From assembly GCF_002901445.1 (NCBI RefSeq), contig NZ_PPPD01000001.1, positions 2,293,501 to 2,357,500 on the forward strand: a stretch of 64,000 nucleotides of DNA. The letters are read 5' to 3'. Shown one piece after another: positions 29,629-41,848 of this stretch. Each line of letters opens with the position of its first letter. Position 1 is the first letter of the stretch. Made by a program: the position numbers and the translations under genes. Source of the stretch: Deinococcus koreensis. Its GTDB lineage: Bacteria > Deinococcota > Deinococci > Deinococcales > Deinococcaceae. The notes under the pieces were generated by a model. The model was not told where the DNA came from. It saw only the letters and a list, made by a program, of their open reading frames with translations, and did not search any database.

Positions 29629-30939
29629 ATGATGACCCCACGCCGTTTCCACCCCCTCTGGCTCATCGGCGCCGCCGCCCTCCTGAACGCCTGTGGCGGC
29701 GCCGGGGTGCCGCAGGCGGAGGGCGATCCCTACGCCGGGGCTGATCACCCCTGGACATACAGCGCGCCCGCCGGTCAGCTCGGCGCCCAGAGCCTGACGC
29801 CCGGTGACAACAGCCTGAGCTACGAGCGGGTGCTGGACGCCAGCAACGGCTGGGGGCCGGTCGAGGTGAACCGCTCCAACGGCGAGATGGGCGCCTCGGA
29901 CGGCCGGACGCTGACCCTGAACGGGCAGACCTCCGCGCGCGGCTTCGGCGTTCATGCCGGCAGCTCAATGCGCTTTGGCCTGCAGGGCAGCGGCGCCACC
30001 TGCAGCCGCTTCCGGGTCGGCGTGGGCATCGACGACGAGGTGGGCAGCCGGGGCAGCGTGGTCTTCCAGGTGTATCTGGACGGCGTGAAGGCCTTCGACA
30101 GTGGCCTGATGACCGGCGCCAGCGCCACGAAGTGGGCCGATCTGGACATCCGGGGCAGGCAGGCGCTCAAGCTGGTCGTGACCGACGGCGGGGACGGCAA
30201 GGCGTACGACCACGCCGACTGGGTGCAGCCGACCGTCCGCTGCGCGGCCGTGACCCCCCGGCCCACCCTGACGCTGGGCCAGGATCGCCTGGAGATCTTC
30301 CACAAGCACAGCGCCGCCCTGAGCGCCACCTTCGCGGATCTCAGCGGCCCGGTCGGCCTGCGCCTGGAGGTCGCGCCCGGCTTTTCCAGCGGCCTGCAGC
30401 TCCGCACCACCAGCCTGACCCTCCCCGCCGCTGCAGGCCCCCAGCGCGTGGTCATCGACGCGCCCGGTCTGCCGGACTTCTACACCGAGACCCAGAGCCT
30501 GAGCGCGCCCTACACGCTGGTGGTGAGCCAGGGCGGCCGGGACGTCGCCCGCGCGCCGCTCACCATCCAGCAGAAGCTGCTGGGCGTGCAGGCCAGCGCG
30601 GCCCCGGCCCTGCTCCCGGCCCGGCCGGGCTCGGCGGTCACCTTCACCGTCACGGTCAGGCTCACCCCGGGGCTGGAGACCTCGCTGGAGATCGGCAACT
30701 CCGGCTGCCCGGTGCAGGGCTGCGAGTACGCGGCCACCCCGGTCTCCGAGACCACCAGCGTCCTCTCCGGGGGCGCGAGCGTGCTGCAGCGCGAGTTCCG
30801 GGTCGTCCTGCCCGCAGGGATCTCCCCGACGCAGAACCTCACCCTGGACTACTACGTCGTGGTCGGCGACTTCGCCGGCTACCGCAAGCCCTGGTACGGC
30901 AACACCCAGGTCGCCGTCGTCTGGCAGCCGCTGAAGTAG
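29629..30939 (+). CDS. NPCBM-domain lipoprotein
   Basis: A 436-residue exported lipoprotein: signal peptide with lipobox LLNAC (Cys22), then an NPCBM/NEW2 carbohydrate-binding-like domain at about 60-205 ([53 protein letters not shown]). The C-terminal 230 residues are tandem beta-sandwich-like segments without a recognised catalytic site, ending with an [10 protein letters not shown] motif. NPCBM modules usually attach to glycosidases and bind galactose-type glycans; here there is no enzyme domain, so a surface glycan-binding role is inferred. ATG 29629 (ATGATG) has a GGGAG Shine-Dalgarno sequence. Monocistronic. Confidence 0.88.
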   Translation: MMTPRRFHPLWLIGAAALLNACGGAGVPQAEGDPYAGADHPWTYSAPAGQLGAQSLTPGDNSLSYERVLDASNGWGPVEVNRSNGEMGASDGRTLTLNGQTSARGFGVHAGSSMRFGLQGSGATCSRFRVGVGIDDEVGSRGSVVFQVYLDGVKAFDSGLMTGASATKWADLDIRGRQALKLVVTDGGDGKAYDHADWVQPTVRCAAVTPRPTLTLGQDRLEIFHKHSAALSATFADLSGPVGLRLEVAPGFSSGLQLRTTSLTLPAAAGPQRVVIDAPGLPDFYTETQSLSAPYTLVVSQGGRDVARAPLTIQQKLLGVQASAAPALLPARPGSAVTFTVTVRLTPGLETSLEIGNSGCPVQGCEYAATPVSETTSVLSGGASVLQREFRVVLPAGISPTQNLTLDYYVVVGDFAGYRKPWYGNTQVAVVWQPLK

Positions 30940-31038
30940 CATTCCCGGACTTGACTCCCAGATCGACCTTCCGGAACCTCGCGAGAGCCACAGGAGCGGC
31001 GCCTCGGGGGACAGGCTCGCCCCTGCTAAGCTGCCCGC

Positions 31039-31071
31039 GTGATCCCTCCTTCTCCGGCCGGTACCGGCTGA
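31039..31071 (+). CDS. Leaderless 10-codon ORF overlapping the comM start
   Basis: A TAAGCT box (31027-31032) ends 6 nt before GTG 31039, the standard leaderless spacing of this window. The ORF encodes [10 protein letters not shown] and stops at TGA 31069-31071, which overlaps the comM ATG as TGATG. It contains consecutive Pro codons, known to slow ribosomes. It is likely translated first and coupled to comM. Being so short, it may be regulatory rather than a functional peptide. Confidence 0.5.
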   Translation: MIPPSPAGTG

Positions 31072-32570
31072 TGCTGGCCCGCGCGCGCAGCGTGGCCCTG
31101 ATCGGCGTGGACGCCGTGCCGGTGGATGTAGAGGTCGACGTCTCGCCGGGGCTGCCCGCCTTCACGGTGGTGGGGCTGCCCGATCAGGCGGTGAGCGAGG
31201 CGCGCGAGCGGGTGCGGGCGGCGGTGCGCAACGCCGGCCTGCCCTTCCCGGCGGCCCGCATCACGGTCAATCTGGCGCCGGCCGACCTCCGCAAGGAGGG
31301 GCCGCTGTACGACCTGCCCATCGCGCTGGGGGTGCTGGCGGCGCAGGGCCTGCTGCCCGCCGGGGCGCTGGCCGGCATCCTGGCGGCGGGGGAACTCGCG
31401 CTGGACGGCAGCCTGAGACCGATCGCCGGGGCCGTGAACCTGGCGCTGCTGGCCTCGCAGCTTGAACTGCCCGCCCTGCTGCCCGACGGCAACGCCCAGG
31501 AAGCCGCCCTGATCGAGGGCCTGACGGTGTATGGCGCACGCAGCCTGCTGGACGCCGCGCAGCATCTCAGCGGCCGCACCCCTCTGCCCCCCACGGCGCC
31601 GCCGGTGGTCGGCGAGCCCGACGCGTCGTTCCTCGATCTGGCGGATCTCAAGGGCCAGAGTGCGGCCCGGCGGGCGCTGGAGATCGCCGTGGCGGGCGGG
31701 CACAACCTGCTGCTGGTGGGCTCGCCGGGCAGCGGCAAGACCATGCTGGCCCGCCGCGCCCCGGGCCTGTTGCCGCCCCTGGCCCGCGCCGAGGCCCTGG
31801 AGGTCACGCGCATCCATTCGGCCGCCGGGCTGCTGACCGCGCGGGGCGGCCTGAACCTCGCCCCGCCGTACCGGGCGCCCCACCACACCGTCTCCGACGC
31901 GGGCCTGATCGGTGGGGGCGGCGTGCCCCGGCCGGGTGAGGTCAGCCTGGCCCACCGGGGAGTGCTGTTTCTCGACGAGTTCCCGGAATTCAGCCGCAAG
32001 GCGCTCGAAACCCTGCGCCAGCCCCTGGAGGACGGCACCGTCACCATCAGCCGGGCGCGGGCCACCGTGCAGTACCCGGCCCGCTTCCAGCTCATCGCGG
32101 CCATGAATCCGTGTCCCTGCGGCCACCACGGCGATCCGGAGAAGGCCTGCAGCTGTTCCGTGGCCGAGCGGCTGCGCTACGCCTCGCGCATCAGCGGGCC
32201 GCTGCTCGACCGGATCGACCTGGTGGTGAAGGTGCCCCGCCTGAGCGTGGAGGAGCTGAGCCGCGCCCCCGAACCCGAAGCGTCGGCGGCGGTGCGTGAG
32301 CGCGTGCGGCGGGCGAGGGAGCGGATGCTGGAGCGTCAGGGCGGACGCAACACCGATCTGGCCGGTCAGGCGCTGCGCCGGCACGCGCCCCTCTCAGCCG
32401 GCCCGGAAGCCTTCCTCCACGCGGCAGCCCGGCAGCTGAACCTGACCGGCCGGGGCTACGACCGGGTCTTACGGGTCGCGCGCACCTCGGCCGATCTCTC
32501 CGGCAGCGAGGACATCCGGGAAGTCCACCTCGCCGAAGCGGTGGGTTACCGGCCCCGCGACCTGCACTGA
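31071..32570 (+). CDS. comM: ComM-like AAA+ ATPase (Mg-chelatase family)
   Basis: A 499-residue helicase-like protein that promotes branch migration during natural transformation. It has an N-terminal ribosomal-S5/LonC-like domain ([36 protein letters not shown]), Walker [10 protein letters not shown], Walker B VLFLDEF, and the Cys-rich zinc motif [18 protein letters not shown]. All ComM hallmarks are intact. No Shine-Dalgarno sequence precedes ATG 31071; instead the start overlaps the stop of a leaderless 10-codon ORF, so translation may depend on coupling. Fits a competent organism with comEA/comEC at 20-23 kb. Confidence 0.95.
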   Translation: MLARARSVALIGVDAVPVDVEVDVSPGLPAFTVVGLPDQAVSEARERVRAAVRNAGLPFPAARITVNLAPADLRKEGPLYDLPIALGVLAAQGLLPAGALAGILAAGELALDGSLRPIAGAVNLALLASQLELPALLPDGNAQEAALIEGLTVYGARSLLDAAQHLSGRTPLPPTAPPVVGEPDASFLDLADLKGQSAARRALEIAVAGGHNLLLVGSPGSGKTMLARRAPGLLPPLARAEALEVTRIHSAAGLLTARGGLNLAPPYRAPHHTVSDAGLIGGGGVPRPGEVSLAHRGVLFLDEFPEFSRKALETLRQPLEDGTVTISRARATVQYPARFQLIAAMNPCPCGHHGDPEKACSCSVAERLRYASRISGPLLDRIDLVVKVPRLSVEELSRAPEPEASAAVRERVRRARERMLERQGGRNTDLAGQALRRHAPLSAGPEAFLHAAARQLNLTGRGYDRVLRVARTSADLSGSEDIREVHLAEAVGYRPRDLH

Positions 32571-32626
32571 CTGTCCCCGCAGGGCGTCACGTCGGCCGAC
32601 TTGTTATAGATCTAGTAGGGCCAGGA

Positions 32627-32890
32627 TTATTCGCTGCTGTCGCGGTTCTCACGGGTGGTGCCGTCGTCGGCGCGGCCGCCCCCATCTGTCAGTGCGTCGG
32701 GGTTGACGAGGGCCGGAATGCCGGAGGTGTTGCTGTTCACCACGGCGGGCACCACCAGGGTCGTGTCCTCGGCGTGGCGCACGGCCTCACCCTCGACCGG
32801 CGAATTGGTCACGTTGCCGGTCTCCTGCTCGATCTCCTCGACGCTCCTGCCCAGAGGCTCACTGCCGTAGCGATTCGAATTGTCGGTCAT
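32627..32890 (-). CDS. Small acidic hydrophilic protein, 87 aa
   Basis: Unrecognised, hydrophilic and acidic, with no Cys and likely disordered (RSVEEIEQETGNVTNSP, ending ENRDSSE). A CAGACT box at 32897-32902 lies 6 nt before ATG 32890, so a leaderless mRNA is likely. It converges on comM from the other strand, with an AT-rich 56-base spacer. Such proteins are often Deinococcus-specific, but function is not inferable. Confidence 0.7.
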   Translation of the reverse strand: MTDNSNRYGSEPLGRSVEEIEQETGNVTNSPVEGEAVRHAEDTTLVVPAVVNSNTSGIPALVNPDALTDGGGRADDGTTRENRDSSE

Positions 32891-33083
32891 GGCCGCAGTC
32901 TGGCCCGGCCCCCCGCGAACCGGGTGAGGGAGGCCTACAGGCGCCTTCACGGGCCGCAACCGCGGGTGCAGGACGCGGGGCGGCGTCCCTCATGGCGAGT
33001 GGGTATGCTGGGCACAGCACGGCCACAGGGAAGACCACGTGGAAGAACCTCACAGGCGATCAGCGGGGGATCAAGGGAGTGAC

Positions 33084-34571
33084 ATGACGGAGCGAAGTGC
33101 AAGCGAGCGGGCGCTCGGGGTTCTGAAGACGATTGGCATGGACGAGGCGCCCATCACGACCCTGGAGCGCGAGGACGCCCTGTTCGTCCTGACCGGCCAG
33201 ACCCTGGTCTATCAGGACGGCGGTGGCACCCGGCGGGTCACCCTGCGTGACCTGACCCGCATCCACAGCGACGAGCAGGGGATGCTGCGCGTCGAGACGC
33301 CCGCCGGCACCGCCCTGACCGCGAGCCTGCTGGGCTTCGACGTGCCCGGCGTGCAGGCCTTCTTCGCCCAGGTGCGCGACACCACGGCGCGGGCCAAGGA
33401 ACTGCCCGTCTCGCCGCTGCCCACCCCCGGCGCCCTGAAGACCTTCGGATCGGCCGCCCCGCGCCCCCCGGCGGTGGCTGAGGGCGGGGCCGGGAGCCTG
33501 CCCGGGACTGACAGCCCCCCGGAACGCCCGGCGCCCAGCTCACCGGAGCCCACCACCACACCGGAGCCCAGTCGGGAGCGCCCGGACAGCGCTGCCCAGG
33601 CGCCGGGCGGCGTGCAGGCCCAGGCTCCCCGGCCCGCTGGCCTTCCCGCCGACGCCCCCCCCGCCAGACCGCCGGCCACCCAGTCCGCCGAGACGAAGCC
33701 GGCCCAGACCCAGCCCGCCCAGACCCAAGCCGCCGGGATCCAGCCCGCCGAGATCCCACCGCCCAGGCCGCAGCCACAGGCCAGTGGGCCTGCGGGCGCC
33801 GCTCCCTCCACCGCAGATTCAGGCGCCAGGGCGGGCGCGGACACAGGGTCAGCGAGCGCCGCACCGGTCGCCCCCGCTCCCTCTGCCGGGCCTGCAGCTG
33901 CGCCCACCAGTGCGCCCACCACGGCGGCGGCCACACCACCGGCTTCGCCCCCGCCGCGGCCGCGACCGGCGCCTGCTGCCCCCGCCACCTCCACGACGGC
34001 GCTGCGGCCCACCGCCTCGCCGGAGACATCGGCCGCGCGCCCGGTGGTGATCTCCTCGTCGGCCTTCACGCCCACGTCGGCGCGGGCGGGGGCCACGCCG
34101 CCCACCCAGGCTGGCAGCGGGGCGGCACCCAGCGCTCAGCCCACCAGTTCTGGGCCCACCAGCCCAGCTCCGGTCAGCCCAGCGTCGGCCAGTTCAGTTC
34201 CGGCCAGTCCGACGCCGGTCACCACTCGAACGTCCACTCCGGCGTCGCCGGTGCCCGCGCCGACCGCCGAGGCCCAGCCGGGCGGCCTGGACGTCTCCAG
34301 ACTCGACGGCCTGCACCGCACGCTGGCCCGTCAGGCCGATCTGGTCGATGGTCTGGTTGGCCGGCTGCGCTTCCTGGGCGGCGTGCTGTTCGTGGCGGCC
34401 CTGCTGCTGGCCCTGGTGCAGTACCTGGCCGGGGGCCGGCTGGACGCCCTCTGGACGCTGCTCTCGGGTGGAGTCGGCACGATCGCGCTGCTGGCGCTGG
34501 CGGAACTCGCGCGGCTGCTGGCCCTGCTGGGCCGCTCGGTGGCCCTGGGCAGGGCCCCAGATGCCAGGTGA
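33084..34571 (+). CDS. Membrane protein with N-terminal sensor-like domain and long Pro/Ala linker
   Basis: A 495-residue protein. Residues 1-105 form a small folded domain ([40 protein letters not shown]) with alternating strands, resembling PH-like or lipid/ligand-sensing domains but not identified. About 280 residues of Pro/Ala/Thr/Ser-rich linker follow. The C-terminus has a short coil ([21 protein letters not shown]) and two transmembrane helices ([40 protein letters not shown]). ATG 33084 has an AGGGAG Shine-Dalgarno sequence; GTG 33039 is an alternative. A TATGCT box lies at 33004. lysK overlaps its end by 11 bases, so the two are cotranscribed although no functional link is known. Confidence 0.8.
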   Translation: MTERSASERALGVLKTIGMDEAPITTLEREDALFVLTGQTLVYQDGGGTRRVTLRDLTRIHSDEQGMLRVETPAGTALTASLLGFDVPGVQAFFAQVRDTTARAKELPVSPLPTPGALKTFGSAAPRPPAVAEGGAGSLPGTDSPPERPAPSSPEPTTTPEPSRERPDSAAQAPGGVQAQAPRPAGLPADAPPARPPATQSAETKPAQTQPAQTQAAGIQPAEIPPPRPQPQASGPAGAAPSTADSGARAGADTGSASAAPVAPAPSAGPAAAPTSAPTTAAATPPASPPPRPRPAPAAPATSTTALRPTASPETSAARPVVISSSAFTPTSARAGATPPTQAGSGAAPSAQPTSSGPTSPAPVSPASASSVPASPTPVTTRTSTPASPVPAPTAEAQPGGLDVSRLDGLHRTLARQADLVDGLVGRLRFLGGVLFVAALLLALVQYLAGGRLDALWTLLSGGVGTIALLALAELARLLALLGRSVALGRAPDAR

Positions 34572-35688
34572 GCTGAGGCCCCCACAGACGGCGCGGGAAC
34601 TCCTGATCGGCGCGGTCTCGATTCCCTCGCTGTCCGGGCAGGAAGGGCCGCTGGCCGCCTACCTCGGCAGCTGGATGACCGCCCAGGGCTTCCAGGCCCG
34701 CATCGACGAGGCCGGCAACGCGGTGGGCGAGCGGGGCCAGGGGCCGCTGACGGTGGCCTTGCTGGGGCACATGGACACCGTGCCCGGCGAGATTCCGGTG
34801 CGGATCGACGAGTCGGGCGTGCTGCACGGGCGCGGCGCGGTGGACGCCAAGGGCCCGCTGTGCGCCTTCCTGGCGGCGGTGGCGGCCCTGCCGGACGAGG
34901 CCCTGGCGGCGGCCCGCTTCGTGGTGATCGGCGCCACCGAGGAGGAGGCTCCCAGCAGCCGGGGGGCGCGGCACGTCATGACCACGTTCAGACCCGACGT
35001 GGTGCTGATCGGGGAACCGAGCGGCTGGGAGGGCCTGACGCTGGGGTATAAGGGCCGCCTGGTGGCGCGCGTGCAGCTCAGCCGGGAGAACTTCCACACG
35101 GCCGGTGAGGGCCAGAGCGCCGCCGACGACCTGGCCGAGGCCTGGTTCCGGGTGCGGGCCTGGGCTGCCCGCACCGCCGAGGGCGCCGGGCTCTTCGACT
35201 CGGTGCAGGCGACCATTCAGGAACTGTCGTCCAGCAACGACGGCGTGACCCAGCTGGCGCGCGCCACCTTCGGCCTGCGCCTGCCGCCCCGCATCTCTCC
35301 GGCCGAGGCCGAGGCCACCCTGGGGGAACTGCTCGCCGACCTGCCGGGCCTGCAGCTCCGCTTCAGCGGGCACGAATCGGCCGTGCGCCATCCCCGGGAC
35401 AACGCCCTGACCCGCGCCCTGCGGGTCGTCATCCGCGCGCAGGGGGGCACGCCGGTCTTCAAGGTCAAGACCGGCACCAGCGACATGAACGTGGTGGCCG
35501 AACTCTGGCCGGTGCCCACGCTGGCCTACGGGCCGGGCGACAGCTCGCTCGACCACACCCCCGACGAGCGGCTGGAACTGGCGGAATACGACCGCGCGGT
35601 GGCCGTGCTCACCGGCGCGCTGACCCGGCTCGCGCTGTCCTGGCCCGTGCCGACCCAGCCAGGCGCGGCGGTGCCTGCGGGAACCTGA
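34561..35688 (+). CDS. lysK: [LysW]-lysine/ornithine hydrolase LysK
   Basis: A 375-residue M20-family metallopeptidase that frees lysine (and/or ornithine) from the carrier protein LysW at the end of the alpha-aminoadipate lysine pathway of Thermus/Deinococcus. Metal and catalytic residues: GHMDT (His70, Asp72), [10 protein letters not shown] (Asp95), [11 protein letters not shown] (Glu127 base, Glu128 ligand), [15 protein letters not shown] and the final His in [15 protein letters not shown] 34561 lies inside the end of the preceding gene (11-base overlap). It is full length. Confidence 0.94.
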   Translation: MPGELRPPQTARELLIGAVSIPSLSGQEGPLAAYLGSWMTAQGFQARIDEAGNAVGERGQGPLTVALLGHMDTVPGEIPVRIDESGVLHGRGAVDAKGPLCAFLAAVAALPDEALAAARFVVIGATEEEAPSSRGARHVMTTFRPDVVLIGEPSGWEGLTLGYKGRLVARVQLSRENFHTAGEGQSAADDLAEAWFRVRAWAARTAEGAGLFDSVQATIQELSSSNDGVTQLARATFGLRLPPRISPAEAEATLGELLADLPGLQLRFSGHESAVRHPRDNALTRALRVVIRAQGGTPVFKVKTGTSDMNVVAELWPVPTLAYGPGDSSLDHTPDERLELAEYDRAVAVLTGALTRLALSWPVPTQPGAAVPAGT

Positions 35689-35938
35689 GCACCGCCCAGA
35701 CAGTCAGGGCCGGATGTCCAGGGATGTTTTCAGCGTCCAGCCAGCCCACCGACCTCAGCCACCGCGCCGCAGGACTCGCCCACCGGCACCTCGACTGGAT
35801 CGAAGACCCCTCCCCCTGACCCTGTTTCCCTGCGACCCCGCTCCACGCCACCGCCGACGCGGCCGCGCCATCCGTCCAACTCTTCCCGCCTCCCCGACGA
35901 CCCCCTTCTGACCGTCCTGACTGGTCGCCTGGAGACCC

Positions 35939-37687
<1,749 letters not shown>

Positions 37688-37817
37688 GATCGCCCCGCTC
37701 TTGCAGACACGTCGAGCGGAGCCGGGGGCGAAAAAAGGGCGTTGCAGGGGGCATGGAGAGATTCCGGCGACCCTCTGGAACCCCGCGACAGGATCTGCGG
37801 TTATAGGCTTGCTGGGC

Positions 37818-40448
37818 TCAGTGCGCGCTCAGCCAGCTCAGCAGATCCGGCAGCGCCAGCGGCGGGCAGATGGCGTAGCCCTGCGCGGCGTCGCAGCCCA
37901 GGTCGCGCAGCACGGCCAGCTGTTCCTCGGTCTCCACGCCCACCGCCACCACCTTCAGGCCCAGCCGGTGCGCGAGATCGATGGCGCCCTGCACCAGCGC
38001 CAGCGAGCGCGGGTCTTCGGGCAGGCGGGCGGTCAGGGTGGGATGCAGCTTCACGGCGCTCAGGGGAAAGCGGGTGAGGGCCGAGAGGCTGCTGGCGCCC
38101 TCGCCGAAATCATCCACGCTCAGGTGGGCGCCCAGCGTCCGCAGCTGCTCCAGCAGGCCCAGGGTCTCCTGGCTGTGGTCGAGCAGGCTGCCGGCCGCGA
38201 CCTCGATGTCCGGCGCTCCCTGCGCGGCCATCAGCGGCAGCAGTCGGCCCAGGCCCGCGCTGCGGCGCAGTTCCTCCAGGCTCAGGTTCACGCTGACCTG
38301 CCACTCCGGGAAGCGCTCCGGCAGCGCCGCGCGCACCGCGCTCCGTCCGCTCATGGCCTGCTGCACCACCCATTCGCTGACCTCGCTGATCAGGTCGCTG
38401 TGGCTGGCCAGCGCCAGGAAGTGGCTGGGCGGCAGCACCCCCAGTCCCGGGTGGTTCCAGCGCAGCAGCGCCTCGGCGCCCAGCGCGCGGCCGCTGCCGA
38501 GGTCGCTGAGCGGCTGGTACAGCAGCGCGAACTGCCCCGCCGCCGCCGCGCCGCGCAGGGCTTCTTCCAGCTCGAAGGCGCGGGCCACCTGGGCGCGCAT
38601 CCCGGGGTCGAAGACGCCCACCTGCGCGCGGCCCTGGCGCTTGGCGTGCTGCATGGCGATTTCCGCGTTGTTCAGCGCGGTCTCCGGCTCCTCGCCGCCC
38701 TGTAGCGTGACCAGTCCGAGCGCGCACGAGAGGCTCAGGTCGCGCTGACCGGCCCGCAGCGGCGCCAGCAGGAGGGTCTGCAGCGCGGCCGTGGCCTCCG
38801 CAGCGCCCGTTCCCGGCAGCAGCAGCGCGAAGGTGTCGTCGGCCAGGCGCGACACGCTGCCGCCCTGGGCCGCCGCCAGGTCGTGCAGCCGGGCCGCCAG
38901 CTGGATCAGCACCCGGTCGCAGGCGGTGCGGCCCAGCGCGGCGTTCAGCGGGCCGAAGCCGTCGATATCGAGGCAGGCCACCACGGCCGGGCCGGTCTGC
39001 GCCGCCAGGGCCTCGCGCAGCCCTGTGCGGTTGAGCAGCCCGGTCAGCGCGTCGTGGCGGGCGGTGTGGCGCACGCGGGCCTGGGCGCGGCGCAGGGCCG
39101 TCAGGTCACGCAGGGTCAGCAGGGCGCCTCCGGCGCCGCTGCTCGGCTCGCCGTCCAGCCCCGAGGCGCGCAGTTCCATGTGCCGCAGGGCGCCGTCCGG
39201 CAGGGCCAGCAGCAGCTCGCGGCGCAGGGGCAGGGGCACGTCACGCCACTCGGGCAGCTCCAGCGGGTCGCCCTCGGGGGTGAAGACCCGCACCCCCAGC
39301 TCCCCCAGCACCCGCGACAGGCTCAGCCCGACCAGGCGCGCGGCCTCCACCCCCAGCAGCTGGGCGGCGCGTTCACTGACCAGCTGCGCCCGGCCGGACG
39401 AATCGATCATCACGGTCGCGTCCTCGCTCTGGGAGAGCATCTGCCCGATCATGCCCGACGGCGCCTGGGTACCGCGCTGCCCCGTCCAGGCCTCCGCCAC
39501 CAGCAGGCCGGGCTCGGAGGTGCGGCGCACGCTCAGGGGCAGGCGTTCGCCGCTCTCCAGCTCCACGTCGGCGCGGGCGGAGCCGGTGCGGGCGGCCAGC
39601 AGCACCAGGTCGCGCACCGCCTCGGAGGGCAGCGACGCGAAACAGGGCCAGGCCCACAGCGGCGCGCCCGCCACCGCCGAGGCGGAGGGCGGCCCCAGGT
39701 CCAGCAGCCCCTGGCTGGCGTGCAGCACGGTGCCCGATTCGGTCAGCAGCGCGGCGGGCAGGTCGGTGTCGAGCAGTGCGGCCACGCGCGAGGCCCGCTC
39801 GTATTCGCCGCTCACGTCCTGCAGGGTGAGCATCACGCCCGCCGCCGCGCCGCCGAAGTAGGGCCGGGCCTCGCCGCGCGTCCAGATCTGGTGCGGGGCC
39901 ACCCCGAAGCGTTCGTCGGGCAGACGCACCGACCTGCCGGCCGAGGCCTGCTGCAGCGCCGTGATCATGGCGGGGCGATCCGGGAAGACCTGTTCCAGGC
40001 TGCGGCCCGCCACCTCGGCGTCGGTCAGTCCGAAGAGTTCCAGGAAGGGCCGGCTGACCCGCCGGAAGACCAGATCGGCCGTGAACCAGGCGGTCGCCAT
40101 CGGCAGCTGCGTGACCAGCACCTCCGCCTCGCGGCCCTCGCCGTCCATCCGCGCGGCGGCGAGCAGCATGGTCAGCACCTGGATCGCCGTGTTCGGCACC
40201 TGCCCGTCCTCGCTCCAGAGCAGGCCCAGCAGCGCGCCGTCGCGGGTCAGCCAGGTCATCTCGCCACGCTCGAACCAGTCGTCGGGCGGCACCAGATCGG
40301 CCCCCACCAGATTCGTGGAGGCGTCGGCGCGCACGCGCACCACCTCCTCACCGACCGACGCGAGCAGGGTCGCCTGCGGGGCGTGCATACGCAGCAGGTC
40401 ACTCAGGGCAGATTGGAGGGCGGTGGTGGAAGCAAAGGCTGGAATCAC
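37818..40448 (-). CDS. PAS-GGDEF-EAL protein with degenerate catalytic sites
   Basis: An 876-residue cytosolic protein with about three PAS-like domains (residues 1-430), a coil, a GGDEF domain (about 460-620) and an EAL domain (about 630-870). The GGDEF signature is replaced by ADDTF (RLADDTFALLLPG), which should abolish diguanylate cyclase activity. In the EAL domain the EALLRW and DDFG motifs remain, but LEITES has become IEVAAGS, KIDRS has become KLHPT and AEGVET has become AVGVET, so the catalytic Glu of that last motif is missing. Phosphodiesterase activity is therefore unlikely, and a c-di-GMP-binding or scaffold role is inferred. Start GTG 40448 has GAGG 8 nt upstream; an upstream ATG at 40535 is possible. 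Confidence 0.9.
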   Translation of the reverse strand: MIPAFASTTALQSALSDLLRMHAPQATLLASVGEEVVRVRADASTNLVGADLVPPDDWFERGEMTWLTRDGALLGLLWSEDGQVPNTAIQVLTMLLAAARMDGEGREAEVLVTQLPMATAWFTADLVFRRVSRPFLELFGLTDAEVAGRSLEQVFPDRPAMITALQQASAGRSVRLPDERFGVAPHQIWTRGEARPYFGGAAAGVMLTLQDVSGEYERASRVAALLDTDLPAALLTESGTVLHASQGLLDLGPPSASAVAGAPLWAWPCFASLPSEAVRDLVLLAARTGSARADVELESGERLPLSVRRTSEPGLLVAEAWTGQRGTQAPSGMIGQMLSQSEDATVMIDSSGRAQLVSERAAQLLGVEAARLVGLSLSRVLGELGVRVFTPEGDPLELPEWRDVPLPLRRELLLALPDGALRHMELRASGLDGEPSSGAGGALLTLRDLTALRRAQARVRHTARHDALTGLLNRTGLREALAAQTGPAVVACLDIDGFGPLNAALGRTACDRVLIQLAARLHDLAAAQGGSVSRLADDTFALLLPGTGAAEATAALQTLLLAPLRAGQRDLSLSCALGLVTLQGGEEPETALNNAEIAMQHAKRQGRAQVGVFDPGMRAQVARAFELEEALRGAAAAGQFALLYQPLSDLGSGRALGAEALLRWNHPGLGVLPPSHFLALASHSDLISEVSEWVVQQAMSGRSAVRAALPERFPEWQVSVNLSLEELRRSAGLGRLLPLMAAQGAPDIEVAAGSLLDHSQETLGLLEQLRTLGAHLSVDDFGEGASSLSALTRFPLSAVKLHPTLTARLPEDPRSLALVQGAIDLAHRLGLKVVAVGVETEEQLAVLRDLGCDAAQGYAICPPLALPDLLSWLSAH

Positions 40449-40723
40449 TGATCTACCTCGGGGGTTCCGGCACCCAGACGTCCTGGGCTGTGGTTGGGCC
40501 ATGCTCTCAGGCCAACTCTTACCGCCTTCATGCAAAGGCCGGTATACAAAAGACTGACCCCTGGGCCAGAATCCTGGGCCCTGGTCGAATGTGCGTTCCA
40601 GACGGGAACCACCGACCCAGCCGCTCGCCCGTTCCCCCTCCGGGTGCCCCCACCGCCGGGAACCGGATCGGCGCTGCTGGAGGGGTGGCGCCCGCTGCGA
40701 TCCCAGTTTTCAGGGCTTGGCCG

Positions 40724-41749
40724 TCAAGGGCCGGGATTCAGGGTCTGGGTGTGGGCCAGCCGCGCGTGGCCCGCGGCGTCCACCGTGTACACCCGGAGGC
40801 TCAGGGCCGTGGGCTGCACGTCCAGCCACATGAAGCCCGGCTGCTCATAGGCCTCGAAAGCCGCCGGCCGCCGCCCTACCCGGGGTGAGGACGCCCGGCC
40901 AGCCGCGCCCGAGACCAGCGTCCAGGTGCCCGCGCAGCCGGGCTGGGGCGCGAAAAGTTCCAGCGCGTGGTCGTGGCCGCTGAGCAGCAGGTCGGCCTTC
41001 CCGCAGGCCACGCCGTACAGCCGCCGCACGGCCTCGCCCCGTTGCAGGGGGGCCGCCGCGTTGTCGTAGCGCCCCGCGTCGCCGTGATTGGAATTGCTGA
41101 ACAGCGGGTGGTGGCCCAGCACCAGCTTCCAGCGGGCCGGACTGCGGCCCAGCGCGCCCTGCAGCCAGGCCCGCTGGGCCGTGTCCCAGCTGCCGCCGGG
41201 GCGCTCGGTCGCCCGCCGGGGGGCCAGATACGCCGCCAGCGGCGAGGTCGCCACCGTGAAGAACTCGACCAGCCGGCCCACGGGCGCACGGTAGGTGCGG
41301 GCGGGCATCACCCACTGCGGGTTCAGCCGCGAATACGCGACCTGAACCTCCCCGCCACGGGCGTCGGCACCGTCGCCACCGGCCAGCCAGGACTCGTCGT
41401 GGTTGCCGCTGACCATCAGGAACGGCACCTTCAGCGGGCCGTACAGGTCAGCGAAGCGCTCCTTGAAGAGGGGAGACTGCACGTCCTTCGGCCCGGCCGG
41501 ATAGAAATTGTCCCCCAGGGCCACGCCCAGATCGCAGCCCTCGCGGGCGCAGACCTCGCGCATGGCCGCCGCCACCTGCGCCTGCGTCTGCGAGCCCGTG
41601 CCCTGATCCCCCATGACCACGACCCGCACCCGCTGGGGATCGGCGCCGAGCGGCAGCCGGGCCACCGTGTCCGGAAAGGGCTGGGTGACGGCGGTCACGG
41701 GCGCGCAGGCGCTGAGCACCAGCGGCAGGGCGAGGATGAAGGCACGCAT
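40724..41749 (-). CDS. Lipoprotein metallophosphoesterase (purple acid phosphatase-like)
   Basis: A 341-residue exported calcineurin-like phosphoesterase. The lipobox LSAC (Cys15) follows a hydrophobic signal. The metal-site motifs are VMGDQG, ALGDNFYPAG, SGNHDE, LGHHPLF and SGHDHALE, the full set of the metallophosphoesterase fold, in the order seen in purple acid phosphatases. The likely role is phosphate-ester hydrolysis at the cell surface; substrate is unknown. ATG 41749 is chosen because a TAGGCT box ends 9 nt upstream; the GTG at 41758 would abut that box. The 275 bases between it and the GGDEF-EAL gene hold no ORF that looks coding. Confidence 0.9.
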   Translation of the reverse strand: MRAFILALPLVLSACAPVTAVTQPFPDTVARLPLGADPQRVRVVVMGDQGTGSQTQAQVAAAMREVCAREGCDLGVALGDNFYPAGPKDVQSPLFKERFADLYGPLKVPFLMVSGNHDESWLAGGDGADARGGEVQVAYSRLNPQWVMPARTYRAPVGRLVEFFTVATSPLAAYLAPRRATERPGGSWDTAQRAWLQGALGRSPARWKLVLGHHPLFSNSNHGDAGRYDNAAAPLQRGEAVRRLYGVACGKADLLLSGHDHALELFAPQPGCAGTWTLVSGAAGRASSPRVGRRPAAFEAYEQPGFMWLDVQPTALSLRVYTVDAAGHARLAHTQTLNPGP

Positions 41750-41848
41750 GATGCCCACAGCCTATGCCACGGCCGCCGGATACACAGTTGAGCCCCACAC
41801 CCTTGAAGAGTCTCTTAAACTTTTCTCACCGAACATTGGAGGCGAGCC

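Noticed and set aside
30132..31070. Upstream extension of the comM frame
   Set aside because: It overlaps the NPCBM lipoprotein in another frame; ComM homology begins at 31071.
33500..34300. Possible repeat or CRISPR-like array in the Pro/Ala/Thr-rich stretch
   Set aside because: Units are irregular, in frame and coding; there are no constant repeats with unique spacers.
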